A DNA stretch of 64,000 bases from an uncultured Pirellulaceae bacterium (GTDB lineage: Bacteria; Planctomycetota; Planctomycetia; Pirellulales; Pirellulaceae), in NCBI GenBank assembly GCA_938084685.1, contig CALKGE010000001.1:372001-436000 (forward strand). The letters run 5' to 3'. The notes under the pieces were generated by a model. That model had not been told where the DNA came from and searched no databases. It saw only the letters and a list, made by a program, of their open reading frames with translations. A program made the translations under genes and the position numbers. Position 1 is the first letter of the stretch; each line of letters begins with the position of its first letter. Shown here piece after piece: positions 1-8,913 of this stretch.

Positions 1-2
1 GT

Positions 3-1070
3 CATGGCGTTGTCGTAGACGCGGTGAGTGCCGGGGAAATTCATCGCGCATTGCGCGCGGGATACCAGGGAGGTGTTACCGCGGAAGGTGTTCACGAAAT
101 TGTGTATACGGCGGATATCTTTGACGCGGATGCTTTGGAGTTGGTAATCGAGCACGACATTCACGTCAATTGCGGGTCGCCCGATATGATCGACCAGTTG
201 GCTGCTCGAAAACCCGGTGCAGAAATCACGTTACGGCTGAACCCAGGTTTTGGTCATGGCCATAGTCAAAAAACCAATACCGGTGGCCAACAATCCAAGC
301 ATGGAATCTGGTACGAGCAAATTGAAGATTGTAAACAGCGTGCAGCTCAGTATGGTATTACCATCACGGGATTGCACATGCATATCGGTTCAGGGACAGA
401 CCTTGAACATCTGGCGCAGGTTTGTGGAGCCATGCAGCAGGCTGTGCGAAAAGTAGGCAATAGTGTAACGACCATCAGCGCCGGGGGTGGATTGCCTGTC
501 CCGTATAATGCCGATCAATCCTACGTAGATCTGGAGAAGTATTTTGCGTTATGGGATGAAGCTCGGAAGGAACTTGAGGCAGAGCAGGGTCATTCCATTC
601 AACTTGAAATTGAACCGGGACGCTATTTAGCAGCGGAAAGCGGAAACCTGGTTACCGAGATTCGCGCCATCAAAAGGATGGGTGAAAACATGTTCTACCT
701 CGTCGATGCAGGGTTTAACAATCTGGCGCGACCGATCATGTATGGTGCTTATCACCCCATCTCAGTGGTGGCGGGTGACGAGTCGCCTCGTGAAGAAGTG
801 GATGTTGTCGTCGGTGGCCCGCTTTGTGAATCGGGGGATATCTTTACTCAGGAAGAGGGAGGCTTCGTAAGTCAGCGAAGCCTGCCACAGGCGGAAGTTG
901 GTGAATACCTGGTGCTAGAATGTGCTGGCGCCTATGGTAGCGTCATGGGTTCAAACTATAATTCCAAGCCTCTGGCGGCTGAGGTGATGATCGTCGATGG
1001 TCAGCCGCAATTGATTCGCCAACGTCAATCCTATGACGACCTGATGCGGGGTGAACGTCTGCTTGATTAA
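3..1070 (+). CDS. lysA: Diaminopimelate decarboxylase, 5'-truncated by window edge
   Basis: PLP-dependent fold-III decarboxylase that converts meso-diaminopimelate to L-lysine, the last step of lysine synthesis in the cytoplasm. The reading frame is open to the first bases of the window (HGVVVDAVSAGEIHRAL follows the family's 'VVSGGEL' segment), so the N-terminus with the PLP lysine lies outside and about 355 residues remain. Visible family motifs are HIGSGTD, the glycine-rich 'SAGGGLPVPY', 'EPGRYL' and the substrate-site 'GPLCESGDIF', followed by 'ECAGAYGSVMGSNYNS' near the end. The GTG at 24 is internal and should not be taken as the start. A related carboxynorspermidine decarboxylase or another DABA-like decarboxylase is less likely because the CESGD motif fits LysA. 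Confidence 0.93.
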   Translation, partial: HGVVVDAVSAGEIHRALRAGYQGGVTAEGVHEIVYTADIFDADALELVIEHDIHVNCGSPDMIDQLAARKPGAEITLRLNPGFGHGHSQKTNTGGQQSKHGIWYEQIEDCKQRAAQYGITITGLHMHIGSGTDLEHLAQVCGAMQQAVRKVGNSVTTISAGGGLPVPYNADQSYVDLEKYFALWDEARKELEAEQGHSIQLEIEPGRYLAAESGNLVTEIRAIKRMGENMFYLVDAGFNNLARPIMYGAYHPISVVAGDESPREEVDVVVGGPLCESGDIFTQEEGGFVSQRSLPQAEVGEYLVLECAGAYGSVMGSNYNSKPLAAEVMIVDGQPQLIRQRQSYDDLMRGERLLD

Positions 1071-1074
1071 GAAT

Positions 1075-1173
1075 ATGCAGATTGAACCCTTGATGAACTT
1101 GGCTGATTTCAGTGAAGAAGACTGCGAGAAACGTTGTGGACGGTGTTTGCTGGGCGCCGATGAGTATTTATAA
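1075..1173 (+). CDS. Possible 32-residue cysteine-containing peptide
   Basis: A short ATG-started frame lies between lysA and the ferredoxin gene, beginning 5 bases after the lysA stop. It encodes 32 residues with three cysteines clustered as C-x3-C-x2-C near residues 17-24 and a glutamate/aspartate-rich background. No clear Shine-Dalgarno site precedes it. The cysteine spacing and position could indicate a small metal- or thiol-binding peptide, but an ORF of this size can arise by chance. Function unknown. Confidence 0.25.
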   Translation: MQIEPLMNLADFSEEDCEKRCGRCLLGADEYL

Positions 1174-1239
1174 TCAAAAGACTCGAAGGCAATTGAATTT
1201 GCCATACTTCGCATAGAAACGAACAAAGGATGCATGTCG

Positions 1240-1635
1240 ATGGGCAAAAAGAAAGCTCCTCGCAAAAAGGTACCTAAAACGCTGGCAGTCATTAACGCTG
1301 ATAACTGCACGGGCTGCGAGTCCTGTCGTGAAGTGTGTCCGGTAGATTGTATCGATTTCAATCAGATAGGATTGGGTACGAAAGGGAACCAGAGTTGGTG
1401 TGAGATCGACCTGGAGCGATGTGTGGGCTGTGAGGTTTGCGTACATATCCCTTCTCAGAAGTCGAATCCTTACGAGCTGTTGGTTTGTCCGTGGGACGCT
1501 ATCGAAATGGTCCCAACCGAAGAGGTTGCTCAGGTGGTCGCACAAATCGGTGGCCCACCGGAGTATGTCTACGAAAACTGGGACCGCCTCGTTGGTACCG
1601 CGCAGCATCTGGCTGAGCTGCGGGCCAGTAGCTGA
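1240..1635 (+). CDS. 4Fe-4S dicluster ferredoxin-like protein
   Basis: Small cytoplasmic iron-sulfur electron carrier of about 131 residues. Two ferredoxin-type cysteine clusters are visible: CTGCESCREVCPVDC, and CVGCEVC followed after a 14-residue insertion by a final cysteine in 'LLVCPWDA'. The second cluster is thus of the expanded type. The N-terminus is lysine-rich (MGKKKAPRKK). An AAGGA motif at 1226-1230 sits 9 bases before the ATG at 1240 but only 3 before the ATG at 1234, so 1240 is preferred. The redox partner is not encoded nearby, so the physiological role is unknown. Confidence 0.85.
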   Translation: MGKKKAPRKKVPKTLAVINADNCTGCESCREVCPVDCIDFNQIGLGTKGNQSWCEIDLERCVGCEVCVHIPSQKSNPYELLVCPWDAIEMVPTEEVAQVVAQIGGPPEYVYENWDRLVGTAQHLAELRASS

Positions 1636-1791
1636 CCTGCATGCTATCGGAGCGGCCGTCAGCGATTTTCTTGAACGACGCGCGGCCATAACGCTCCCTG
1701 CTTTAGCACTCTGTGGAATGTTGTACAATGCAGTTTCAACCTGCGCCGGCTTTTAGCAGCGCGCGACCTTGTATTTTCGAGTGACAAGACA

Positions 1792-2709
1792 TTGACCAAC
1801 TGGGATCAAATCAGGCAGGGTGACTGTATCGAAGGCCTTCAAGGTCTCGAAGATGAATGTGTTGATCTGGCCTTCGCTGATCCACCTTTCAACATTGGAT
1901 ATCAATACGATGTTTACCAGGACAGTCGGGATCATGACGAGTACCTCGAATGGACTCGGAAATGGATGCTGGAAGTGAAACGGGTCCTGAAGGAAGATGG
2001 GACACTTTGGTTGGCCATCGGTGATGAATATGCCGCCGAAATGAAGGTGCTGATGCAAAGAGAACTGGGGTTCACCTGTCGCAGCTGGGTCATCTGGTAC
2101 TACACCTTCGGCGTAAATTGCACTCGAAAATTCAATCGATCTCATGCTCACCTTTTCCACATGGTAAAGGATGCCAATAACTTTACATTCAATGCGGACG
2201 AGATTCGCGTCCCGTCGGCGCGTCAATTGGTGTACGGCGATAAGCGAGCGAATTCGAAAGGTAGATTGCCGGATGATACCTGGGTGCTGAGGCCTCAGGA
2301 TTTGCCCGATGGTTTTTGTGCGGATGATGATACCTGGTATTTTCCGCGTGTTGCAGGAACGTTTAAGGAGCGGCAGGGATTTCACGGCTGCCAAATGCCG
2401 GAACAATTGCTCGGGCGAATTGTACGCGTATCCAGTCATGCGGGGGACCTGGTTCTTGATCCGTTTGGAGGTAGCGGTACTACTCTGGCTGTTGCCAAAA
2501 AGCTGGACCGCCGTTTTTTGGGATTCGAATTGTCTCCGGATTATGTCAGCGCGATCGAGAAGCGTCTGGAAGGGATTTCTATTGGGGATGAGCTGGAAGG
2601 AGCACCCGAGCCGCAGCTGAGTGCACCTGCGACAGCTAACGGCCGCCGTGTGAAACTGGCCAAACAAGAGAACACAGATCAACCGTCTTTACCAGGAATG
2701 GATGAATGA
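1792..2709 (+). CDS. DNA adenine-N6 methyltransferase (beta-class, orphan)
   Basis: SAM-dependent DNA methyltransferase of 305 residues. The catalytic motif IV DPPF is at residues 30-33, and the SAM-binding motif I-like 'DPFGGSGTT' comes late, near residue 225. That order defines the beta group, and DPPF favours N6-adenine over N4-cytosine (which usually has SPPY). The region between them is the probable target-recognition domain. The start is a TTG with no obvious Shine-Dalgarno site, supported by the family-typical early 'GDCIEGL'. The last four bases overlap the next gene (ATGA), implying translational coupling. No restriction endonuclease is adjacent, so it is probably a regulatory or solitary methyltransferase; the target site cannot be read from sequence alone. 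Confidence 0.85.
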   Translation: MTNWDQIRQGDCIEGLQGLEDECVDLAFADPPFNIGYQYDVYQDSRDHDEYLEWTRKWMLEVKRVLKEDGTLWLAIGDEYAAEMKVLMQRELGFTCRSWVIWYYTFGVNCTRKFNRSHAHLFHMVKDANNFTFNADEIRVPSARQLVYGDKRANSKGRLPDDTWVLRPQDLPDGFCADDDTWYFPRVAGTFKERQGFHGCQMPEQLLGRIVRVSSHAGDLVLDPFGGSGTTLAVAKKLDRRFLGFELSPDYVSAIEKRLEGISIGDELEGAPEPQLSAPATANGRRVKLAKQENTDQPSLPGMDE

Positions 2710-3527
2710 AATACGCGATTTGCAATGAGACGTTTCAGGATTGGCCTTTTGAAAAGGCATTTCAGTATGCCAGACAGTTGGGCTACGAAGCACTGGAATT
2801 TGCTCCTTTTACGATTCATGAAGATGCCTACCAGATTTCAGCCGAACGTCGAGCAGAAGTTCGTTCGCTTGCCGAAGACAATGGACTCCAGATCATCGGA
2901 CTCCATTGGTTGCTCGCCAAAACAGAAGGCTATTATCTGACCACTTCCGATGCGGATGTTCGGCAACGAACGGCGGATTATCTTGCCGAATTAGCTCGCC
3001 TGTGCAGTGACCTTGGAGGCCATATCATGGTTCTCGGGTCGCCTCAGCAACGTAATCTGCTGCCGGGAATCAATCATGATCAGGCGCTAGATTTTGCCGC
3101 AGACGTGTTGAAACAGGCAGCCCCTGTTTTTGAAGAGCGGGGTGTTATTCTGGCAGTGGAGCCCTTGTCACCGTTGGAGGGAGATTTTTTACTGACCGCT
3201 GATCAGGGAGCAGATCTCTGCAGCCGGGTCAACCATGAATGTGTCCAGCTTCATTTGGATGTAAAAGCGATGTGTTCGATGGGCGAGCCGGTGGAGGATA
3301 TCATCCGTAAACATGCCGGCATTACTGCTCATTTTCACGCCAATGATGAAAACCTTCGCGGGCCAGGTATGGGCGACGTTGATTTTCTTCCTATTATGCA
3401 GGCACTCAAAGATACGCAATATGATGGTTGGGTGAGTGTCGAAGTGTTTGACTATGAACCTGGCATTGAAGCATTGGCTAGTGAAAGCATCGCTTATCTG
3501 AAAGAGATCGAAAGACAGTTAAGCTGA
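2706..3527 (+). CDS. Sugar phosphate isomerase/epimerase family TIM-barrel protein
   Basis: 273-residue protein of the xylose isomerase-like/AP endonuclease 2 superfamily. Features include the start '[19 protein letters not shown]', the metal-site glutamate in 'AVEPLSP', 'HLDVKAMCS', the histidine pair 'AHFHANDEN' and the terminal '[13 protein letters not shown]'. These match the family's Glu/Asp/His/Glu metal ligands. It starts inside the methyltransferase stop codon (ATGA). The superfamily covers sugar isomerases, epimerases and inosose dehydratases, and the substrate cannot be assigned. Such genes are numerous in planctomycetes. Confidence 0.85.
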   Translation: MKYAICNETFQDWPFEKAFQYARQLGYEALEFAPFTIHEDAYQISAERRAEVRSLAEDNGLQIIGLHWLLAKTEGYYLTTSDADVRQRTADYLAELARLCSDLGGHIMVLGSPQQRNLLPGINHDQALDFAADVLKQAAPVFEERGVILAVEPLSPLEGDFLLTADQGADLCSRVNHECVQLHLDVKAMCSMGEPVEDIIRKHAGITAHFHANDENLRGPGMGDVDFLPIMQALKDTQYDGWVSVEVFDYEPGIEALASESIAYLKEIERQLS

Positions 3528-3551
3528 TAGTCGGTCTGCGAGGTTCCTGGG

Positions 3552-4715
3552 ATGAGTGAGTGGCAGGATGTTCTTTTTGGTGTAACAGTATTTCATCTCG
3601 TGGCGGTAGTGTTCTGGGAAGCGCTGGGACATTATGCGTTTTTCCGTATTCCGCATCTCCGCGACAAATTGTGTGATGTACCGAAACCGTGGCCTACGGT
3701 TTCCATCATCTTTGCAGCCAAAGATGAAGAACGGGAAATTGAGCAGGCGGTTCGTAGTATGCTCAAGGTCGATTATCCTCAGCTTCAGTACACGGCTGTC
3801 AATGATCGTTCGACCGATCGGACCGGAGAGATACTCGACCGGCTCGCCCAACAGGACCCTCGGCTTCAAGTTGTACATATCGACCGACTGCCAGATGGCT
3901 GGCTGGGAAAGAACCATGCATTGCATCAGGCGGCGCTGGCGACAGAATCCGACTATTTGTTGTTTACCGATGCGGACGTTTCTTTTGATAAGGACTCTGT
4001 TCGGCGGGCAGTGAGTTATGCCGAACACCACCAGGTAGACCACTTGGCACTATTCCCTCACGTGCCGATGCCCAGTCTGCTTCTGAACGCATTCGTCATT
4101 TTCTTTTTCAAGACCTTTGTCGTTTATTATCGAGCATGGAGAGTCTCGAATCGAAAGAGTAAAGCTTTCATCGGGATTGGTGCATTCAATCTGGTGCGGA
4201 GTGCGGTTTTTCGGGAACTGGGTGGGTTTGAACGAATTCGGATGGAAGTCGTCGATGACCTGCTGCTGGGACAAATGATCAAGCAGCACGGTTTCCATCA
4301 ACACTCGCTCGTCGCCCGCGAAGACCTCAGTGTTCCCTGGTATCTGTCTGTACGTGAAATGGTAGTTGGACTGGATAAAAATACCTATGCTGGCTTGAAC
4401 TATAACCCGTTTATGCTGATCACGATGATCTTTGTCGTAACGCTCACATTCCTTTGGCCTTTTGTGGGAATGTTTTTGTTTGAGGGCGGCTTGAGAAATC
4501 TGTTTCTGGCAATCAACGCCATTTTGATTCTCTCCTCTGGCTGGATGGCGATTCGCATGAAGTTGAACCCACTGGCGGCTGTCTGTATTCCCGTCATCGT
4601 CGGCATATTCGTTTTCACGATCGCACGAGCTGGAATTATCTTTTACGTTCGAGGTGGGATAAAATGGCGGGGTACCTTGTATACCAAAGATCAATTAAAG
4701 AGTGGACGATTATAG
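3552..4715 (+). CDS. Membrane-bound family 2 glycosyltransferase
   Basis: 387-residue GT2-family enzyme that probably transfers a sugar from a nucleotide sugar to a lipid or other membrane acceptor. An N-terminal hydrophobic segment is followed by a GT-A domain: 'VSIIFAAKDEE', 'NDRSTDRT', 'LGKNHALHQA', the metal-binding 'FTDADVSF', and the acceptor-side 'MEVVDDLLLGQ'. Three to four hydrophobic helices close the protein (residues about 285-375). The arrangement resembles hopene-associated HpnB and carotenoid CrtQ-type transferases, but no hopanoid or carotenoid genes are adjacent. GAGG at 3539 supports the start. Its stop lies in the Shine-Dalgarno region of the next gene. Confidence 0.85.
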   Translation: MSEWQDVLFGVTVFHLVAVVFWEALGHYAFFRIPHLRDKLCDVPKPWPTVSIIFAAKDEEREIEQAVRSMLKVDYPQLQYTAVNDRSTDRTGEILDRLAQQDPRLQVVHIDRLPDGWLGKNHALHQAALATESDYLLFTDADVSFDKDSVRRAVSYAEHHQVDHLALFPHVPMPSLLLNAFVIFFFKTFVVYYRAWRVSNRKSKAFIGIGAFNLVRSAVFRELGGFERIRMEVVDDLLLGQMIKQHGFHQHSLVAREDLSVPWYLSVREMVVGLDKNTYAGLNYNPFMLITMIFVVTLTFLWPFVGMFLFEGGLRNLFLAINAILILSSGWMAIRMKLNPLAAVCIPVIVGIFVFTIARAGIIFYVRGGIKWRGTLYTKDQLKSGRL

Positions 4716-4728
4716 GAGCGAGAATTCA

Positions 4729-6096
4729 GTGAGCTACCGTCGATTAGTGTTTCTGTTATGTATGTTTTTGATGACCTCGCCATTGGTGGCAGCACCGACG
4801 TGGCAGGCAGGTTCGGCTCGAATTAAACTAACGCCCGAACAATTCATGTGGATGTCGGGATATGGTGGTCGTACAGTTCCGGCAGACGGGAAGTTAACAG
4901 ACATCTGGGCCAAAGCACTCGTTCTGAAAGATGCCCGTGGTAAAGAGGTTGTCCTGATTACAGCCGACTTGATCGGCATCGGAGCGGAATCGACGAAGTG
5001 GATTGCTCAACAATTGAAGAAGAATCACGGGCTCGAGAGAAAACAGTTTGCGATTGCTACATCGCATACTCATACCGGGCCGGCGTTGTCGGATAACCTG
5101 GTGCCACTACACTATCTGCGAGCGGACGAAGCTCAACAGAATCGGATAGTGCAATACACGCTCAAGATGCGGCAGATGCTTGTCGACATCGTTGGGCAGG
5201 CCTACAAGGATTTGGAGCCAGTTTATCTCACATCGGGCAACGGTTTATGCACGGTTGCAGTGAATCGCCGCACCAATTCCGAACGGGAAGTTCCGCAGAA
5301 GCGACTCGCAGGGCAGCTCAACGGTCCTTACGACCATGACGTTCCAGTACTTGCATTGCGGACAGCGGATTACAAATTAAAAACGGTCGTCTTTGGCTAT
5401 GCTTGCCACTCGACCGTGCTTTCGTTTACTCAATGGTCCGGCGACTATCCCGGATTTGCTCAGATCGAACTGGAAGCGATGTATCCTGGCGCAACTGCTA
5501 TGTTCTGGGCAGGTTGCGGAGCAGACCAGAATCCGCTGCCCCGACGAACCGTAGAATTGGCGAAACATTACGGGCAACGGGTGGCGCAGTCTGTGGACAG
5601 TGTTTTGCGAGGAATCATGACACCAGTCGATGGCGAGTTGGTAGCGCACTACAAGGAGATAGAAGCTAAAACACAGGAGCCGATAGGCCGCGAACAGCTC
5701 AACGATCTGCTGGAAAACGGAAATCAGTATGAAAAACCATATGCTCAATATGTGTTGAAACTGTTGGGTGACAAAGATTCGTTACCAGCAACCTATCCCT
5801 ATCCGATTCAGACGTGGCATCTGGGCGAGCTCCGCATGGTATTTCTGGGCGGTGAAGTCGTTGTCGACTATGCGGTGAAGCTGAAACAACTGGAAACAGG
5901 CGCCAAAAATACAAATGTCTGGGTTGCTGGGTATGCGAATGACGTAATGGCATATATTCCGTCCACACGAGTCCTGCTTGAAGGAGGTTATGAAGGTGGC
6001 GGTTCCAATACGTATTACGGGTTCCCGGCACTGTGGAGTGAAAAATTTGAAGGACAGATTCTTCAAGAAACTCGCCGTCAAATGAACTCCGAATAA
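4729..6096 (+). CDS. Secreted neutral/alkaline ceramidase-like protein
   Basis: 455-residue exported protein resembling the N-terminal domain of neutral/alkaline non-lysosomal ceramidases. An upstream GTG at 4702 is possible, but the GTG at 4729 is preferred: AGGAG at 4714-4718 lies 10 bases before it, and it gives a clean signal peptide (MSYRRLVFLLCMFL...VAAAP). Zinc-site and family motifs include 'MSGYGGR', 'ITADLIGIG', 'TSHTHTGPAL', 'YACHSTV', 'GDYPGFAQ' and 'WAGCGADQNP'. The family cleaves ceramide or acts on related lipids. Planctomycetes carry many members of unproven substrate, so hydrolase activity is inferred only. It starts just after the glycosyltransferase and is probably co-transcribed with it. 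Confidence 0.75.
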   Translation: MSYRRLVFLLCMFLMTSPLVAAPTWQAGSARIKLTPEQFMWMSGYGGRTVPADGKLTDIWAKALVLKDARGKEVVLITADLIGIGAESTKWIAQQLKKNHGLERKQFAIATSHTHTGPALSDNLVPLHYLRADEAQQNRIVQYTLKMRQMLVDIVGQAYKDLEPVYLTSGNGLCTVAVNRRTNSEREVPQKRLAGQLNGPYDHDVPVLALRTADYKLKTVVFGYACHSTVLSFTQWSGDYPGFAQIELEAMYPGATAMFWAGCGADQNPLPRRTVELAKHYGQRVAQSVDSVLRGIMTPVDGELVAHYKEIEAKTQEPIGREQLNDLLENGNQYEKPYAQYVLKLLGDKDSLPATYPYPIQTWHLGELRMVFLGGEVVVDYAVKLKQLETGAKNTNVWVAGYANDVMAYIPSTRVLLEGGYEGGGSNTYYGFPALWSEKFEGQILQETRRQMNSE

Positions 6097-6111
6097 GCCT
6101 GCAGTTCGGCC

Positions 6112-6912
6112 ATGACTAGAATCGGATGGGCAACAGATATCCACCTGAGTGTCTGTACGGATGAGATTCGTCAACAATTTTATGACGAAGTCCGTTTGAC
6201 GAATGTCGATGCTCTGTGGATCGGTGGTGACATTGGCGAAGCAGACAATATCGAAGACCTGCTGACCGAATTACTCACGGCGGTTGAGACGAAGGTCTAC
6301 TTCGTCCTTGGAAATCATGACTTCTATTTCGGTAGTATTCACAAAGTTCGTGAAGCGGCGAGTCAATTTTGTGAACGGTTTGAGAATGCGGTTTATCTGA
6401 GTTGTTCGCAGGTCCAGGAAGTGACGCCCGGAATTGGGCTGGTCGGTCATGACGGTTGGGCCGATGGTCGTTTTGGAAATTATGAAACCAGCATGATCAT
6501 GATGAACGACTATCGACATATTCAGGAGCTTTCCCGCTTTGGAAAACTTGAACGTTGGGATTACTTGAAAGAGCAGGGGGATCTGGCGGCAAGCCATTTA
6601 CGTGAGGTGCTGCCCGAGGCCATGCAGAGATATGGAGAAGTCTATGTTGTTACGCATGTGCCGCCTTTGCAGGATGCTTGCTGGTATGAAGGGCAAACAG
6701 CGGATGACCAATGGGCGCCTCACTTTACCTGCAAAGCTGTGGGTGATGCCTTGCTGGAAGTTGCAGCTCAATACCGCGATACAAAACTGTCGGTTCTCTG
6801 TGGACACACTCATAGCCCGGGAATCTGTCACCCGGCACCTAATGTAACCATCTATACCGACGGAGCAGAATACGAACATCCTCGACTTAGTCGCGTCATT
6901 GAATTGGAATAA
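6112..6912 (+). CDS. Calcineurin-like metallophosphoesterase
   Basis: 266-residue cytoplasmic protein with all five metallophosphoesterase motifs in order: 'ATDIHL' (DxH), 'GGDIGE' (GDxx), 'LGNHDFYFG' (GNHD), 'VVTHVPP' (H) and 'CGHTHSPG' (GHxH). These form the di-metal site. The substrate may be a phosphodiester or phosphoprotein and cannot be assigned. It follows the ceramidase-like gene by 15 bases. It ends 34 bases from the end of the convergent epmA-like gene. Confidence 0.85.
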   Translation: MTRIGWATDIHLSVCTDEIRQQFYDEVRLTNVDALWIGGDIGEADNIEDLLTELLTAVETKVYFVLGNHDFYFGSIHKVREAASQFCERFENAVYLSCSQVQEVTPGIGLVGHDGWADGRFGNYETSMIMMNDYRHIQELSRFGKLERWDYLKEQGDLAASHLREVLPEAMQRYGEVYVVTHVPPLQDACWYEGQTADDQWAPHFTCKAVGDALLEVAAQYRDTKLSVLCGHTHSPGICHPAPNVTIYTDGAEYEHPRLSRVIELE

Positions 6913-6946
6913 GTGGCACGTGACCGAGCCGGACGCCAGGGCGAGA

Positions 6947-8227
6947 TCAGGCCCGGGGGAAAGGGAAGGGGAGGACTTCAGTGATCGAATTTTTATTGAG
7001 AGCGATCATGGCCAGCCTGTCAAAACCTAAAGCGACTCCACAACAGTCGGGCAAACCATGCTTCATCGCTTTTGCCAGATAGCTATCAACGGGTAACACA
7101 GGCCGATTATCCGACTGTCGCAGCGCATTGGTCTTCAGGTTTCGCTCGTATAGCTCGTTCGCGTCAAGTAATTCGTGATAGCCATTGGCCAGCTCAATTC
7201 CATGAACATATAACTCAAATCGCTCGGCAACCAGCGGGTTGTCCGGATGAATGCGAGCCAATGCGGATTGACTTGCCGGGTATTCATAGAGAATGCAGGG
7301 TTTCTGGAGTCCCAACTGGGGCTGAATAAACTCGGTCAACAACAGATCCAGCCAGTCTGTTCTGGCAAGACTTTGCCATGTCGGTGACATCCGCATGTCC
7401 AGCGCTGCGATGACATGCATGAGATCCTGGTCCGAGATTTCCAGTGGATCAAAATCAAGAAGCTTTTGGAAAGCCTGCTGATAGGTGATCTGTTCAAAGC
7501 TCTCAAATGCTAACAGCTCAGTGATAAGCTCGCCCAAAAACTGCATTGCCTGCTGAGTGGTATCTCCGACCCGGTACCATTCGACCATGGTGAATTCGAG
7601 ATTATGGAGGGGCCCCTGTTCCTCATCGCGATATGCCCGGCCAACCTGAAAAATGGACTTCATTCCGGACGCCAACAGTCGCTTCATCCCAAACTCGGGT
7701 GACGTCTGCAGCCAGTACGGTTTCCCTCCAATTTCTACCTGGATGGGATGCAGGTATCGGTCAACGACGGTATCAGCAGACAGGGTTGGTGTTTCCACTT
7801 CGTCAAACCCGGCGTCGTAGAAGAACTGACGGAGCCGCCTTAAGAGATTGCTTCTTTCCCGGAGTGTTGCGACCGTGGCGGTCGATGCAAAGTCTTCCAG
7901 ACAGTTGGTATTCGCCTGCGAGACGCTGGTTTGCATCGCGGAATAGAACCGGAGCTCCATTTCGGCAATCTGAATTTGGTCACCATGATGTAGGTGAAAC
8001 GGCTGTTGCACGAGCGCCCCGTTCACGTACGTGTCGTCAGAGTTACTGAGCTCTTCGATCACCACGTGGCCGTTGCTTACGAGCAAACGAGCATGCTGCC
8101 GACCGATAGCCTCCAAGCTCACCTGTAGCTGGCCATGCTCATCGTGACCAAGGATATTTTGGCCCGCGGACAATCTGAACAGTCGTCCCTGATCGAGCCC
8201 GTTGGTGATGATTAGGTAGGCCATCAT
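6947..8227 (-). CDS. epmA: FHA domain fused to EF-P beta-lysine ligase (EpmA-like)
   Basis: 426-residue protein. Residues about 100-426 form a class-II lysyl-tRNA-synthetase-like core without an anticodon-binding domain, as in EpmA/GenX/PoxA, which attaches (R)-beta-lysine to a conserved lysine of EF-P. Motifs include 'VETPTLSADTVVD', 'LQTSPEFGMKRLL', 'FQVGRAYRDEE', 'HNLEFTMVEWYRVG' and the terminal 'GVALGFDRLAMI'. Residues about 1-97 form an FHA-like domain (LIITNG...GHDEHG...GRQHA...DDTYVNG). The usual GR and SxxH of FHA pockets read GH and GRQH here, so phosphothreonine binding is uncertain. It lies 18 bases downstream of efp on the same strand, evidently one operon. The fusion is unusual: E. 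coli EpmA is only the 325-residue catalytic core. Confidence 0.88.
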   Translation of the reverse strand: MMAYLIITNGLDQGRLFRLSAGQNILGHDEHGQLQVSLEAIGRQHARLLVSNGHVVIEELSNSDDTYVNGALVQQPFHLHHGDQIQIAEMELRFYSAMQTSVSQANTNCLEDFASTATVATLRERSNLLRRLRQFFYDAGFDEVETPTLSADTVVDRYLHPIQVEIGGKPYWLQTSPEFGMKRLLASGMKSIFQVGRAYRDEEQGPLHNLEFTMVEWYRVGDTTQQAMQFLGELITELLAFESFEQITYQQAFQKLLDFDPLEISDQDLMHVIAALDMRMSPTWQSLARTDWLDLLLTEFIQPQLGLQKPCILYEYPASQSALARIHPDNPLVAERFELYVHGIELANGYHELLDANELYERNLKTNALRQSDNRPVLPVDSYLAKAMKHGLPDCCGVALGFDRLAMIALNKNSITEVLPFPFPRA

Positions 8228-8245
8228 TCCGGCCTCGCAAGATAG

Positions 8246-8818
8246 TTACTTCAGGCTGACGCGTTCTACGTAATCTCCGGTACGAGTATCTACCTTGATT
8301 ACGTTGCCCATTTCAATAAAGGCTGGACAAATGATCTCGGCACCCGTTTCCACTTTGACAGGTTTTGTCACGTTGGTCGCGGTGTCCCCCTTGGCTCCTG
8401 GCTCACAGAATTCCACGGCGAGTTCGACATGGTTGGGAGGTGTAATGGTAATCGGATTACCGTTCCACAGCACGGCGTGGCACTTCATGCCTTCTTTGAG
8501 ATATTTCCAGTAATCGCCAACCTGATCCGCCGACAGTTCGTACTGATCGAAGTCTGTATTGTTCATGAAGTAGAACGTATCGGTCTGACGGTAGAGAAAC
8601 TGGCAATCGATTTCTTCGACATCAGCAGCTTCCAGGGAGTCACCACCCTTATAAGTACGATCCAGGACGGTTCCGCGAATCAAGTTTCGTAACTTGCATT
8701 TGTAAAGAGCGTTTCCTTTACCTGGCTTCACGAAATTCATCTCAATCATCAGATAAGGTTCGTTATCGATTTCGACTCGGAGTCCCTTGCGGAAATCGTT
8801 AGTTTTATAGCTTGCCAC
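8246..8818 (-). CDS. efp: Translation elongation factor P
   Basis: 190-residue elongation factor P, which relieves ribosome stalling at polyproline stretches. The N-terminal KOW-like domain begins 'MASYKTNDFRKGL', and the modification loop 'VKPGKG' places Lys34 exactly where E. coli EF-P is beta-lysylated. The OB-fold domains follow, ending 'IKVDTRTGDYVERVSLK'. It starts at a GTG preceded by AAGGA 11 bases upstream. It is followed by epmA and faces epmB, so the target, the ligase and the aminomutase sit in one locus. This strongly suggests that the factor is beta-lysylated. Confidence 0.96.
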   Translation of the reverse strand: MASYKTNDFRKGLRVEIDNEPYLMIEMNFVKPGKGNALYKCKLRNLIRGTVLDRTYKGGDSLEAADVEEIDCQFLYRQTDTFYFMNNTDFDQYELSADQVGDYWKYLKEGMKCHAVLWNGNPITITPPNHVELAVEFCEPGAKGDTATNVTKPVKVETGAEIICPAFIEMGNVIKVDTRTGDYVERVSLK

Positions 8819-8913
8819 GGCGTACTTTTTCCTTGTTGATTGTCAGTTGACGTACACGGGGGTTGGTACAATCGAATGATTCCATCCAACTTTATCAAGT
8901 GTTTACTATAACC

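Noticed and set aside
1753-2682. 309-codon open frame on the minus strand opposite the methyltransferase
   Set aside because: It is an antisense shadow: the plus strand encodes clear methyltransferase motifs, while the minus frame has none and a Cys/Arg/Ile-rich random composition.
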